Assembly (NCBI GenBank): GCA_964638515.1
Contig: CAZWZL010000001.1
Location: 62,001-126,000 of the forward strand
Source of the DNA: CAYPGJ01 sp964638515
Lineage (GTDB): Bacteria > Planctomycetota > Phycisphaerae > Phycisphaerales > UBA1924
DNA length: 64,000 bases
Direction of reading: 5' to 3'
A program made the position numbers and the translations under genes. Below the pieces are notes generated by a model that worked only from the letters and a program-made list of their open reading frames with translations, made no database searches and was not told the DNA's origin. How positions within the stretch are numbered: the first letter of the stretch is position 1; every line of letters starts with the position of its first letter. Shown piece after piece: positions 30,958-39,049 of the stretch.

Positions 30958-31590
30958 ATGACCAAACCACCACGCAACCCACTCCTTCTCCTCGGCGGCG
31001 GAGCCCACGCCATGGTCGTCGCCGAAGCCGCCATCGCCGCAGGTTTCCCCGTCGTCGGCTTCCTCGACGACGACTCCGACGCAAACCTCAGAGAACTCGC
31101 GCCACGCCTCGGCCCAATCTCCAAACTCAATGACACGGCCACCGAAGCCGACGTCATCATCGCCCTCGGTGACGTCGCCCTCCGCGCGTGGGTCGTCAAA
31201 CGAATCACCCGACGCTCCGCCGCCGTCGTCCATCCCTCGGCCGTCGTCTCGCCCACCGCAACCCTCGGCGGAGGCGTCTTCGTCGGACCACTCGCCGTCA
31301 TACACGCCCGCGCTCGCGTCGGCGATCACGCCATCATCAACACCGCCGCAGTCATCGAGCACGACTGCGCCATCGGCATCAACACCCACGTCGCGCCCGG
31401 CTCCGTCCTCGGAGGCGCCGCCACCGTCGGCCCCGACACACTCCTCGGGCTCGGCTGCCGAGTCCTCCCCGGCGCCCGCATCGGCGCCCGCGCCGTCGTC
31501 GGAGCCGGCTCCGTCGTGCTCCACTCCGTCACCGACAACACCACCGTCGTCGGCGTCCCCGCACACGAACGAAAACGATCTGCCTTCTAG
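30958..31590 (+). CDS. NeuD/PglD-type sugar O- or N-acyltransferase
   Basis: 210 residues. A small Rossmann-like N-terminal domain (LLLLGGGAHAMVVAEAA, 8-24) binds the substrate. The C-terminal half is a left-handed beta-helix of hexapeptide repeats (HPSAVVSPTATLGGGVFVG, IIEHD-like VIEHDCAIG, GARIGARAVVGAGSVV) that binds acetyl-CoA. His138 in IEHD lines up with the catalytic His of PglD. It probably modifies a nucleotide sugar or sialic acid for surface glycans. It sits 9 bp upstream of ruvA, so a shared transcript is likely. Confidence 0.85.
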   Translation: MTKPPRNPLLLLGGGAHAMVVAEAAIAAGFPVVGFLDDDSDANLRELAPRLGPISKLNDTATEADVIIALGDVALRAWVVKRITRRSAAVVHPSAVVSPTATLGGGVFVGPLAVIHARARVGDHAIINTAAVIEHDCAIGINTHVAPGSVLGGAATVGPDTLLGLGCRVLPGARIGARAVVGAGSVVLHSVTDNTTVVGVPAHERKRSAF

Positions 31591-31599
31591 ACGCACACC

Positions 31600-32277
31600 A
31601 TGATCGCCCGCCTCACCGGCGTACTCGAAGCCATCGACTCGGCCTCCGCACGCATCGCGGCGCCGCCCCCATCCATCGATCTCCCCTCACCGCACGCCCA
31701 CGAAGTGCTCCTCACGCCGCACGCCGCCGCAACCCTCGCGCCGGCGCTGGGCCAGACCGTCACCCTCTTCACCGTCCAACACCTCGAATCGCTCTCCCAA
31801 GGCGCCTCGTTCATCCCGCGCATCCTCGCATTCACCTCCTCCGACGAACGACGACTCTTCGAACTCCTCACCAAAGTCAAAGGCCTGGGCCCCAAACGCG
31901 CGCTCCGCATCCTGGCCGCTCCGCCCAACGACATCGCCAACGCGATCGCCTCGAGAGACGCCCGCTTCCTCTCCTCACTCCCCGAAGTCGGAAAGAAACT
32001 CGCCGAGTCCATCATCAACGAACTCGCCGACAAGGCCGCCGCGTTCGCCGGTGCTTCCCCCGCAAACCCCCTCCACCCCACCCCACGCGCGCCGCTCGCC
32101 ACGAGCCACGCGCCCCCACTCCCGACACACGCCGCGCACGCCGCCGCCGCCCTCGTCCGCCTGGGCGAACGCGCCGCCGACGCCGACCTCCTCGTCCGCT
32201 CCGCGCTCCTCGCGCACCCCGATCTCGAATCCTCCGACCAACTCCTCTCCGCCGCGCTCGCCGCAAGAGGCGCCTGA
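31600..32277 (+). CDS. ruvA: Holliday junction branch migration protein RuvA
   Basis: 225 residues, slightly longer than the usual 200. The N-terminal OB-fold starts MIARLTGVLEA. Two helix-hairpin-helix motifs (KVKGLGPKRALRIL near 88-101 and LPEVGKKLAESIINEL near 127-142) bind the junction. An Ala/Pro-rich linker and the C-terminal RuvB-binding domain (LVRLGERAADADLLV) follow. ruvB and ruvC are not beside it. Confidence 0.9.
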   Translation: MIARLTGVLEAIDSASARIAAPPPSIDLPSPHAHEVLLTPHAAATLAPALGQTVTLFTVQHLESLSQGASFIPRILAFTSSDERRLFELLTKVKGLGPKRALRILAAPPNDIANAIASRDARFLSSLPEVGKKLAESIINELADKAAAFAGASPANPLHPTPRAPLATSHAPPLPTHAAHAAAALVRLGERAADADLLVRSALLAHPDLESSDQLLSAALAARGA

Positions 32278-32283
32278 CACACC

Positions 32284-32490
32284 ATGATCCAACGCGCCAT
32301 CGACACGATCGGAGGGATCTGCGAACTCGCCCGCCTCGCCCTCATCACCCGCTTCCGATTCAAAGGCCCCTACTGGCGATGGCGACTCGAGACCGCCTTC
32401 GGCCGCGGGCTGCCCGAGTCCCGATCCGAGCTCCTGAAATCGCTCCTCCACTACGGCGCCTGGTGCTACCGAATCCGGCGCTCCCGCTGA
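32284..32490 (+). CDS. Small basic protein downstream of ruvA
   Basis: 68 residues, rich in Arg and aromatic residues (FKGPYWRWRLETAFGRG, HYGAWCYRIRR). It starts 6 bp after ruvA. No family was recognised, though the sharp end and codon use suggest a real gene. The net positive charge and amphipathic helices would fit nucleic-acid or membrane contact. Confidence 0.55.
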   Translation: MIQRAIDTIGGICELARLALITRFRFKGPYWRWRLETAFGRGLPESRSELLKSLLHYGAWCYRIRRSR

Positions 32491-32527
32491 CGCCAAAAAA
32501 ACGCTTCGCCGCGCCGACGCCAACCCG

Positions 32528-32533
32528 TATCAT
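32528..32533 (+). promoter_or_regulatory. -10-like TATCAT box, 10 nt before start
   Basis: TATCAT is followed after 10 nt by the ATG at 32544, with no Shine-Dalgarno sequence between. Confidence 0.4.
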
Positions 32534-32543
32534 CCAAACCCCC

Positions 32544-33794
32544 ATGACCTCCGACATCATCTACCTCGACAACGCCGCCACGTCCTGGCCAAAGCCCCCC
32601 GCGCTCGCCAAGGCCATCACCGAATACCTCACGTCCCCCAACGGCAACCCGGGCCGCGGCGGACACCGCGCCTCCGTCAACGCCGCGCGAACCGTCGACA
32701 CCGCACGCCAACGCCTCGCCTCGCTCGTCAACGCCGAACACGAATCGCGACTCATCCTCACACACTCAGCCACCGACGCGCTCAACACCGCCATCCACGG
32801 CGCCATCGACGCCGCCGCCCAACTCCCCAACTTCCAACCACGCCCACACGTCGTCACCACCGTCCTCGAACACAACGCCGTCCTCCGACCCCTCTACGCA
32901 CTCCAACACCGAAAGCACATCGATCTCACCCTCGTCCCCTGCGACCATCAGGGCTTCGTCGACACCGACGAACTCATCAGGGCCTGCACGCCGCGCACCG
33001 CCCTCCTCGCCGTCACCCACGCCTCAAACGTCCTCGGCGCCATCCAACCCATCCGCGAGATCGCCGCGCGCCTCCGCGAATCATCTTCCCACACACTCTT
33101 CCTCGTCGACGCCTCGCAAACCGTCGGCCACATCCCCGTCGACGTGCAGGCAGACCTCGCCGATCTGCTCGCCTTCCCGACCCACAAGGCGCTCCTCGGC
33201 CCGCCCGGCATCGGCGCGCTCTACATCTCCCCACGCGCCTACTCCCCCGACGATCCAAACCCGCGCCTCGACCCGCACGTGCAGGGCGGCACCGGCGGCA
33301 ACTCCGATGACCCCCTCATGCCCCGCGCTCTCCCATACCACTTCGAAGCCGGCACGTGCAACGCCCCCGGGCTCGCCGGACTCCTCGCCTCACTCGACGA
33401 ACACGACAAGCTCCACAAGTCCGGCGCACACGACTTCGAAAAAAACCTCACCGGACAGATCCTCGAGTTCCTGCTCGCCACCCCGGGCGTCCGAGTCCTC
33501 GGCCCCCGCGACACCGACCGCCGAGTCTCCGTCGTCGCCTTCACCCTCCACAACCACGACGCCGGCGAACTCGCCTCCATCCTCGACGCGTCCTTCAACA
33601 TCGCCGTCCGCGCCGGCCTCCAATGCGCCCCCGGCGCACACCACGCCATGGGCACCGACATCCCGGCGCAAACCGGAGAGTGCGGCGCCAAGGGCGGAGG
33701 CGGCGCCGTCCGCGCTTCACCAGGCCCCTACTCCACGCAAGCCGACATCGACGCCTTCAAGCACGCCATCCGCGAGATCATCAACAACGCCTGA
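32544..33794 (+). CDS. Class V aminotransferase-fold enzyme, cysteine desulfurase family
   Basis: 416 residues. YLDNAATSWPKPP at the N-terminus, GNPGRGGHRASV, THSATDALN, TTVLEHNAVLRPL and VDASQTVGHIPVD are the class V signatures. The PLP Lys is in FPTHKALLGPPG (about 215), and HFEAGTCNAPG follows. The pattern fits the cysteine desulfurase family related to Enterococcus EF2568, which differs from IscS and SufS. It may supply sulfur or act on a related amino acid. No scaffold gene is adjacent. It is convergent with the MCE gene. Confidence 0.85.
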   Translation: MTSDIIYLDNAATSWPKPPALAKAITEYLTSPNGNPGRGGHRASVNAARTVDTARQRLASLVNAEHESRLILTHSATDALNTAIHGAIDAAAQLPNFQPRPHVVTTVLEHNAVLRPLYALQHRKHIDLTLVPCDHQGFVDTDELIRACTPRTALLAVTHASNVLGAIQPIREIAARLRESSSHTLFLVDASQTVGHIPVDVQADLADLLAFPTHKALLGPPGIGALYISPRAYSPDDPNPRLDPHVQGGTGGNSDDPLMPRALPYHFEAGTCNAPGLAGLLASLDEHDKLHKSGAHDFEKNLTGQILEFLLATPGVRVLGPRDTDRRVSVVAFTLHNHDAGELASILDASFNIAVRAGLQCAPGAHHAMGTDIPAQTGECGAKGGGGAVRASPGPYSTQADIDAFKHAIREIINNA

Positions 33795-33806
33795 GCGACC
33801 CCCGCG

Positions 33807-35075
33807 TCAACGCCCCTTCGCCGGCTCCACCACCAGATTCAAAAACTTCTCCTCCGCCGCGCGATACTTCTCAAAACTCCCCTTCATCAGATCGACCAGC
33901 GGCGTCAGCTCCTCCGCGTTCGCCCCCCGCACCGCGGCCCGCGCCCCCGCCGACTCGAGCGCCTCCCCCGCCGCGCGCAGATCACTCACCGCCTCCGCGT
34001 ACTGACGCGCCGCGTCATACAGCAACTCAAACTCCAACTCCTTCGTGTCCGGCCGGTACAGCAACTTCCAGGGCGACCGCCGCACCTCCCCCATCGTCAG
34101 CTTCAGCTGATCCGCCGCAAGCCGCGCATCAGCCAGCGACTTCCGCAGGTTCGGCGTCTGCTCCGCCACCAGCACGTCCACCCGCTCAATCGCCCGCTGC
34201 GCGCTCTGCGTCGTCTCCGTGCCCGAATCCAGCATCGTGTGCAGCTTGTCCACCGTCTCGTCGTTCAACCGCGCGAGCGACTCCTTCAGGTCCCCCGACG
34301 CCGCCTCCGTGTTCTCCACGATCGCCGTCAGCCGCTCCCGATTCTCATCGAACCACGCCCGCGCGCTCGACACCACCTCCCGCACCTCGTCGATCCCCGG
34401 CGACAACTTCGCCGTCGCGTCATCCACGTTCGCCGTGATCGAGTCCACACGGTCGCCCCAGGCCGGCCAACGCTCCCGCACATCCGCCACCACCGTCTTC
34501 ACGTCCGGCACGATCGTCGCTCGCAAATCCTCCGTCGCGACCTCGACGTTCGTCGCGATCCGCTCGGCCTTCGACAGGATGCTCTGCAACTGCGTCTTCT
34601 GCTCCTCCCCATACCCCGCCTGCGCAAGGAACCCCGGCGCCGCGGGCCCGCCCTCGAACTGCGTCCCCTCAGCCGCCAACCCCTCCTCAACCATCCCCAC
34701 GTTCGAGAAGTTCAGCGTCGCGCCCGATCCCAGCAGCGGCCGCTCCAACGCCACCCGAGGCCGGCCGTACAACGCATGCTCCGATCGCAACTGAATCGTG
34801 GCGTACACCCCGGCTTTCCGCTCCGACGTGTCCTGCAATTCCAATTCGATCTCCGACACCCTCCCGACGTCCCGACCCGCGATCTTCACCGCCGATCCGA
34901 TATCCAGCCCGTCCGCGCCATCAGCCAGCGTGAAATGCACCACGTATTCCGTGTGCGACGTCAGCCGCTCACCCACCCCGGCCAACATCACCACCACGGC
35001 CACCCCGCCCAGAACGCTCAGCACCACAAACAACCCCGCCAGAATGTTGTTCGTCGACCCACGACTTCCCGACAT
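33807..35075 (-). CDS. MlaD/MCE-family lipid transport protein
   Basis: 422 residues: one N-terminal membrane helix (ILAGLFVVLSVLGGVAVVVML), an MCE domain (about 42-125, DGADGLDIGSAVKIAGRDVGRVSEIEL) and a long helical C-terminus (about 170-400) as in MlaD or Mce proteins that form a periplasmic tunnel. It moves phospholipids or other lipids between membranes. The ATPase gene upstream belongs with it (56 bp). A permease (MlaE) gene is missing here and must lie elsewhere if the system is complete. Confidence 0.85.
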   Translation of the reverse strand: MSGSRGSTNNILAGLFVVLSVLGGVAVVVMLAGVGERLTSHTEYVVHFTLADGADGLDIGSAVKIAGRDVGRVSEIELELQDTSERKAGVYATIQLRSEHALYGRPRVALERPLLGSGATLNFSNVGMVEEGLAAEGTQFEGGPAAPGFLAQAGYGEEQKTQLQSILSKAERIATNVEVATEDLRATIVPDVKTVVADVRERWPAWGDRVDSITANVDDATAKLSPGIDEVREVVSSARAWFDENRERLTAIVENTEAASGDLKESLARLNDETVDKLHTMLDSGTETTQSAQRAIERVDVLVAEQTPNLRKSLADARLAADQLKLTMGEVRRSPWKLLYRPDTKELEFELLYDAARQYAEAVSDLRAAGEALESAGARAAVRGANAEELTPLVDLMKGSFEKYRAAEEKFLNLVVEPAKGR

Positions 35076-35131
35076 GCCAAGCCTCCAACGCTTCCGCGCT
35101 CAATCATCCCTCGCCAACGACACAACCACGC

Positions 35132-36022
35132 TCACACCACCCTCGTCGGCTGCACGCTCGGACCCTTGCGCCCGACACGCCCCATCGACATCAGGTCCTC
35201 CTCATACCCCGAGTCCGCCCTCCGCTCCGTGATCGGCCCCTCCGCATCCCCGCGCAGGAATTGACGAATCAGCCGCTCCTTCTCCCCCAACCCCCTCGCC
35301 TCCTCCTCCGACGACTTCCGCAAATCGTCGTACCACTGCCGACTCTCCACCGCCAGCATCCGACCCTTGTCCAGCATCGCCATCCGATCCGCGATCGTGA
35401 ACGCCGAATCCATCTCGTGCGTCACCACCACGCTCGTCACGCCCAGCTTCTTGCTCAGATCCACGATCAGACGATCGATCTCCGCGCTCGTCACCGGGTC
35501 CAGCCCCGCGCTCGGCTCATCGTAAAACAGCAGCTGCGGATCAAGCGCCAACGCCCGCGCCAGCCCCGCCCGCTTCTTCATCCCCCCCGACAGCTGCGAC
35601 GGAAACTTCTCCGAATGCTCCCGCAGCCCCACCAGCTCCAGCTTGATCTTCACCTGGATGTCGATGATGTCCCGCTCCAGCGTCGTGTGCTCCACCAGCG
35701 GCAACGCCACGTTCTCCGCCACCGTCATCGAGTTGAACAACGCCCCGCTCTGAAACAGAATCCCGAATCGCTTCCGCACGCGATTCAAGTCCTCCTCCTG
35801 CCGCAGCCCAGTGATGTCCTCCCCGAACAACCGGATCGACCCCTCCTCCGGCCGATGCGATCCGATCATGCACCTCAAGAACGTGCTCTTCCCCGACCCC
35901 GACCCGCCCATGATCACCATCGTCTCGCCCGGCTGCACATCCAGCGTCAGACCGCTCAGCACCGTCCGCCCGTCAAACCGCTTCACCAGCTCCTTCACCG
36001 AGATGACCGGCTCGCCTGCCAT
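35132..36022 (-). CDS. MlaF-type ABC transporter ATPase
   Basis: 296 residues. Walker A GGSGSGKST, the signature LSGGMKKRAGLARAL, Walker B LLFYDEPSAGLDP and the H-loop VVVTHE are all present. GMKKR in the signature is characteristic of MlaF rather than other ABC families. A C-terminal extension (about 245-296) has EEEARGLGEKERLIRQFL. It precedes the MCE gene on the same strand, the order found in mla systems. The start at 36022 removes a poorly conserved N-terminal extension. Confidence 0.88.
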   Translation of the reverse strand: MAGEPVISVKELVKRFDGRTVLSGLTLDVQPGETMVIMGGSGSGKSTFLRCMIGSHRPEEGSIRLFGEDITGLRQEEDLNRVRKRFGILFQSGALFNSMTVAENVALPLVEHTTLERDIIDIQVKIKLELVGLREHSEKFPSQLSGGMKKRAGLARALALDPQLLFYDEPSAGLDPVTSAEIDRLIVDLSKKLGVTSVVVTHEMDSAFTIADRMAMLDKGRMLAVESRQWYDDLRKSSEEEARGLGEKERLIRQFLRGDAEGPITERRADSGYEEDLMSMGRVGRKGPSVQPTRVV

Positions 36023-36070
36023 AGCCCGCCCAGTGTAATCCCAACCCCCCACGCGCTGCGCCCCATCCCC

Positions 36071-36076
36071 TACCCT
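36071..36076 (+). promoter_or_regulatory. -10-like TACCCT box, 11 nt before start
   Basis: TACCCT is followed after 11 nt by the ATG at 36088, with no Shine-Dalgarno sequence. It lies between the divergent mlaF-like and MFS genes. Confidence 0.35.
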
Positions 36077-36087
36077 CACCACTCCCC

Positions 36088-37458
36088 ATGCTCAGCCGCC
36101 TCCTCAGCCCCTTCCTCCCCGCCTCCCTCCCCGCGATGTCACGCCAGTCATACCGCTGGGAGGCCCTCTCCGCCCTCTTCCTCCCCACCGCCGTCGCCTG
36201 CGTCGAAGCCAACGTCATCGCCGTCATCGCCAAAAAAGCCTTCAACGCCACCCCCCTCGCCATCGCCACACTCGCCGCCGCCCCCGCCCTCTCCAACCTC
36301 TCCTCCGTCCTCTGGACTCGCTTCATCAAAGGCAAAGACCGCGTCCGCGCCGTCAACGCCATGCAGCTCGCACTCCTCCTCTCCGTCGCGCTCATCGCCC
36401 TCGCCCCCATCTCACCCATGGGCCAACTCATCCTCGTCCTCGCCACGCTCGCCGCACGCACACTCCTCACCGGCATCATCACCGCACGCACCGACATCTG
36501 GCGAAACAACTACGCCCGCGCACACCGCGCTCGTGTCACCGGAAAACTACTCACCATCGCCGCCATCACCGTCGCCGCCACCGCCGCAATCCTCGGCGCC
36601 GCCATGGACCTCTCAGCAGACTCCCGCATCACCGCCTTCCGAACTATCTACCTCGCCTCCGCCCTCTTCGGCCTCGTCGGCGTCGTCCTCTTCGCTCGCG
36701 TCCGATGGCGCACCCGCGCCATGTCGCTCACCGCCGAGCGAGACCCGCTCGCCGAATACGCCACCGCCGGCGCACGCGACATGCTCCGAGTCCTCAAAAA
36801 CGACAAGACCTACCGCTCCTTCATGGCCGCCCAGTTCGCCCTCGGCCTCCCCAACCTCGCCTCCATCCCCATCTTCATCCTCGCGCTCGACGACGCCTTC
36901 GCACCCTCCTACGCACAATCCTTCCTCCTCACCCAAATCATCCCCCTCCTCATCCCCATACTCACCATCCCGCTCTGGGCCAGACTCCTCGACCGCACAC
37001 ACATCGTCCGATTCCGCGTCTTCCACTCCTGGTTCTTCGTCTTCGCCAACCTCCTCCTCGCCCTCGGCTTCATCTACCACAACCTCCCCACCATCTACCT
37101 CTCACGAATCATCCTCGGCGCCGCGTACGGCGGCGGCATGCTCGCCTGGGACCTCGGCCACCACGACTTCGCGCGCCGCGACCTCGCCACCCTCTACATG
37201 GGCATACACGTCACACTCACCGGCGTACGAGGCGCCATCGCCCCATTCCTCGGCGCCCTCCTCTACTCCGGCGCGCTCGCCGTCCCCGCATTCCAACTCT
37301 CACAACTCCATTTCCCCGGCGCCTCCATCAACATGCCCCCCATGGGCTACCACGCCTTCTTCCTCCTCTCCGCACTCTCCGTCATCGGCGCCCTCATGTT
37401 CCTCCGACTCTCGCGCACCATCGGCGCCGCCGCACACTCCAAACCCAAAGACCACTAA
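36088..37458 (+). CDS. MFS transporter
   Basis: 456 residues with about 11-12 membrane helices and the two-bundle layout of the major facilitator superfamily. After a short amphipathic N-terminus come ALSALFLPTAVACVEANVIAV-like helices; a long cytoplasmic loop (about 205-245, RVRWRTRAM, RDMLRVLKNDKTYR) separates the halves. The substrate cannot be told. It ends at the edge of a repeat-rich gap and may be ended by those hairpins. Confidence 0.8.
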   Translation: MLSRLLSPFLPASLPAMSRQSYRWEALSALFLPTAVACVEANVIAVIAKKAFNATPLAIATLAAAPALSNLSSVLWTRFIKGKDRVRAVNAMQLALLLSVALIALAPISPMGQLILVLATLAARTLLTGIITARTDIWRNNYARAHRARVTGKLLTIAAITVAATAAILGAAMDLSADSRITAFRTIYLASALFGLVGVVLFARVRWRTRAMSLTAERDPLAEYATAGARDMLRVLKNDKTYRSFMAAQFALGLPNLASIPIFILALDDAFAPSYAQSFLLTQIIPLLIPILTIPLWARLLDRTHIVRFRVFHSWFFVFANLLLALGFIYHNLPTIYLSRIILGAAYGGGMLAWDLGHHDFARRDLATLYMGIHVTLTGVRGAIAPFLGALLYSGALAVPAFQLSQLHFPGASINMPPMGYHAFFLLSALSVIGALMFLRLSRTIGAAAHSKPKDH

Positions 37459-37515
37459 GCCACACACCTGTTCTCCTTCACCTGTGCCGTGGCCTTGGGG
37501 CGAAGGCCGGGGGCC

Positions 37516-37599
37516 ACGCGCCTCTACCCCTCCCTCCGCTCGCGCTTCGCGAGCGCGGGGGAGGTGGCTCGCCCCTGCGAGCCGGAGGGGGGCAATCCC
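37516..37599 (+). repeat. Cloverleaf-like repeat, copy 1 (84 bp)
   Basis: This is identical over 84 bp to 37786-37869. It can fold as an outer stem CCCTCC/GGAGGG around two hairpins: CTCGCG-CTT-CGCGAG and GGCTCG-CCCCTG-CGAGCC. The motif GGAGGTGGCTCG is shared with the diverged member at 37681. Confidence 0.8.
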
Positions 37600-37634
37600 G
37601 CCGCCCCTTCACCTTTTTCCTCCCTGCCTAGTGG

Positions 37635-37653
37635 GGCGGGCGTCCCGCCCGCC
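37635..37653. repeat. Perfect 8-bp hairpin GGCGGGCG/CGCCCGCC
   Basis: The arms at 37635-37642 and 37646-37653 have a 3-nt loop. It is separate from the cloverleaf repeats on either side. Confidence 0.5.
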
Positions 37654-37680
37654 ATCTCCTCGTCGCGCCGCGATCTTCAA

Positions 37681-37754
37681 CCCCTCCTCTGGTAAGCCGC
37701 GCAGCGGCGCAGCGTGGAGGAGGTGGCTCGGCGTCACGCCGAACCAGTGGAGGG
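37681..37754 (+). repeat. Diverged cloverleaf-like repeat
   Basis: It has the same architecture as the 84-bp repeats with different bases: outer arms CCCTCCTCTGG and CCAGTGGAGGG (one mismatch), hairpin 1 GCCGC-GCA-GCGGC (37696-37708), hairpin 2 GGCTCGGCG-TCA-CGCCGAACC (37725-37745, one mismatch). It keeps GGAGGTGGCTCG. Confidence 0.55.
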
Positions 37755-37785
37755 CTCTTCATCTCACGCCCTGTGCCGTCGGACG

Positions 37786-37869
37786 ACGCGCCTCTACCCC
37801 TCCCTCCGCTCGCGCTTCGCGAGCGCGGGGGAGGTGGCTCGCCCCTGCGAGCCGGAGGGGGGCAATCCC
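37786..37869 (+). repeat. Cloverleaf-like repeat, copy 2 (84 bp)
   Basis: It is identical to 37516-37599, 270 bp away in direct orientation. Both are preceded by CCTGTGCCGT with a variable spacer between. Perfect identity suggests recent duplication or gene conversion. Confidence 0.8.
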
Positions 37870-37992
37870 ACCGCCTCAACGCGCCTTCTCCAATCGCCCC
37901 CCCTTCGCGCCCTCGCCCGCGCCGCCCGTCACTCCCCCACCTCTCGCGCACACAACCCCCCAGCCCTCTCTTACTCCGCTCCCCCTTCGGGC

Positions 37993-38070
37993 TTCGCCCG
38001 CCGAGTCGGGTCTCTTTCTCCTCTTCCTCTCCTTCTTCTACCCCGGGCGGACGGGAGGCCCGCCGGGCGA
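37993..38070 (+). repeat. 79-bp hairpin-ended repeat, copy A
   Basis: The left arm TTCGCCCGCCGAGTC and right arm GGCCCGCCGGGCGAG pair except at two positions. The inner segment (CTTCCTCTCCTTC, CCCCGGGCGG, GGGAGG) matches copies B and C. Confidence 0.65.
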
Positions 38071-38141
38071 GGCCGTCCCCCCACTACGCTTCAACCACAA
38101 TCCGCTCCGCCCCCGTCTCCAGCAAGCGGAATCCCACCGTG

Positions 38142-38576
38142 ATGAAGCGACTCCCTCTCCTATTCGCCATCGTGCTCGTTCTCGCCGTAGCACTCTTCTT
38201 GTTGTTCCAGCCGCCGACGACTCCCTTGCGCTTCCGCCAGACCGTGGCGATCGGCCAGCTCGCCGAGGAGATTCACACACTGCTCAGCAACGGGCACGAA
38301 CCGACCGCAGACGCCCTCGCCGCGGCCTGCGCGCACTACCGCAACGCAAAGCACGTAACGCTCGCACGCGCCGACGCATCCACGCCTCCCCCCAACGCCA
38401 TCGGCCGAATCACACTTCTCGCATCCGATGACGAACGCGAAATGTGGTACTGCATCCACAACGAAGCCGGCTTCGCCTACACCGCTTCCTCCGAAGACAT
38501 CGGCCGCGCCAGCGCAGACGAGGTCGAAGCCGCAAGCGATCGAATGGTCATTCGCTACTGGGTGCTGTGGAAGTAA
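38142..38576 (+). CDS. Small membrane-anchored protein of unknown function
   Basis: 144 residues. An N-terminal hydrophobic helix (LLFAIVLVLAVALFLLF) is followed by a small alpha/beta domain with LAEEIHTLLSNGHEP, HYRNAKHVTLARADA, REMWYCIHNEAGFAY and a terminal RYWVLWK. No family was recognised. The ATG at 38142 opens a plausible signal anchor. Base composition and codon use match the neighbours. The gene is surrounded by repeat-rich gaps. Confidence 0.6.
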   Translation: MKRLPLLFAIVLVLAVALFLLFQPPTTPLRFRQTVAIGQLAEEIHTLLSNGHEPTADALAAACAHYRNAKHVTLARADASTPPPNAIGRITLLASDDEREMWYCIHNEAGFAYTASSEDIGRASADEVEAASDRMVIRYWVLWK

Positions 38577-38673
38577 CCCGCGCACTCACTGGACGCTCCC
38601 ACCTTCATTTCCCCCAGCGCCCGCGCTTACCACCACGCACTCCTGGAGCCCCGCCAGGGGCGAAAGAAAGTAG

Positions 38674-38703
38674 CCCCGGGCGACCTTCCGGGGGAGCCCG
38701 GGG
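38674..38703. repeat. CCCCGGGC/GCCCGGGG inverted repeat
   Basis: Perfect 8-bp arms (38674-38681, 38696-38703) lie around CGACCTTCC-type loop sequence. The flanking GCCCCGCCAGGGGCGAAAG resembles REP-like sequences I recall from planctomycete genomes. Confidence 0.45.
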
Positions 38704-38733
38704 ATTGGCCGCACCTCCCCCGTTTCCTTTCGC

Positions 38734-38812
38734 TTCGCCCGCCGAGCCGGGGCTACATCCTCTCTTCCTCTCCTTCCTCTACCCCGGGCGGGTGGGAGGC
38801 TCGGCGGGCGAA
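38734..38812 (+). repeat. 79-bp hairpin-ended repeat, copy B
   Basis: The 15-bp arms are perfect: TTCGCCCGCCGAGCC and GGCTCGGCGGGCGAA. The inner segment is close to copy A. Compared with copy C, both arms differ at two paired positions. Confidence 0.75.
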
Positions 38813-39008
38813 AGCGCACACGCATCGCGCGCGATCACACGGCGCCCCTCACGCTTCATCCCACGCGCCGGCTCTTCCTCCTCGGGGGTTGCAAGGGGGT
38901 AACCATCCGGGGGGCCCCCTGCACGGCATTCGATTTCATCACACGAACACACGCCCGCGAATCACCACGTGCGCATTTGCGCGCTCACGCATTTCTGTTC
39001 TCTGCTCT

Positions 39009-39049
39009 CCCTAGTGCCTAGTGCCTGGTCCCTAGTGCCCTTCTCCGCC
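39009..39049 (+). repeat. CTAGTGCC-type repeat, copy 1
   Basis: This 41-bp segment, with CTAGTGCC units, is about 85% identical to the reverse complement of 43043-43084. It overlaps the 3' end of parB and supplies its TAG stop codon. Confidence 0.6.

Larger units (their letters stand above)
37459..38141. other. 683-bp repeat-rich intergenic region
   Basis: There is no gene here. It contains two identical 84-bp repeats, a diverged third member, a GGCGGGCG hairpin and copy A of the 79-bp family (each listed separately). Reading frames across it are products of the high-GC repeats. Some of the hairpins may end transcription of the upstream MFS gene. Confidence 0.7.
38577..39031. other. 455-bp repeat-rich gap before parB end
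   Basis: No gene was found. It contains copy B of the 79-bp family, an inverted repeat with 10-bp arms (38670-38679 with 38747-38756), a GCCCGGGG palindrome, and the start of the CTAGTGCC repeat that runs into parB. Confidence 0.65.
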
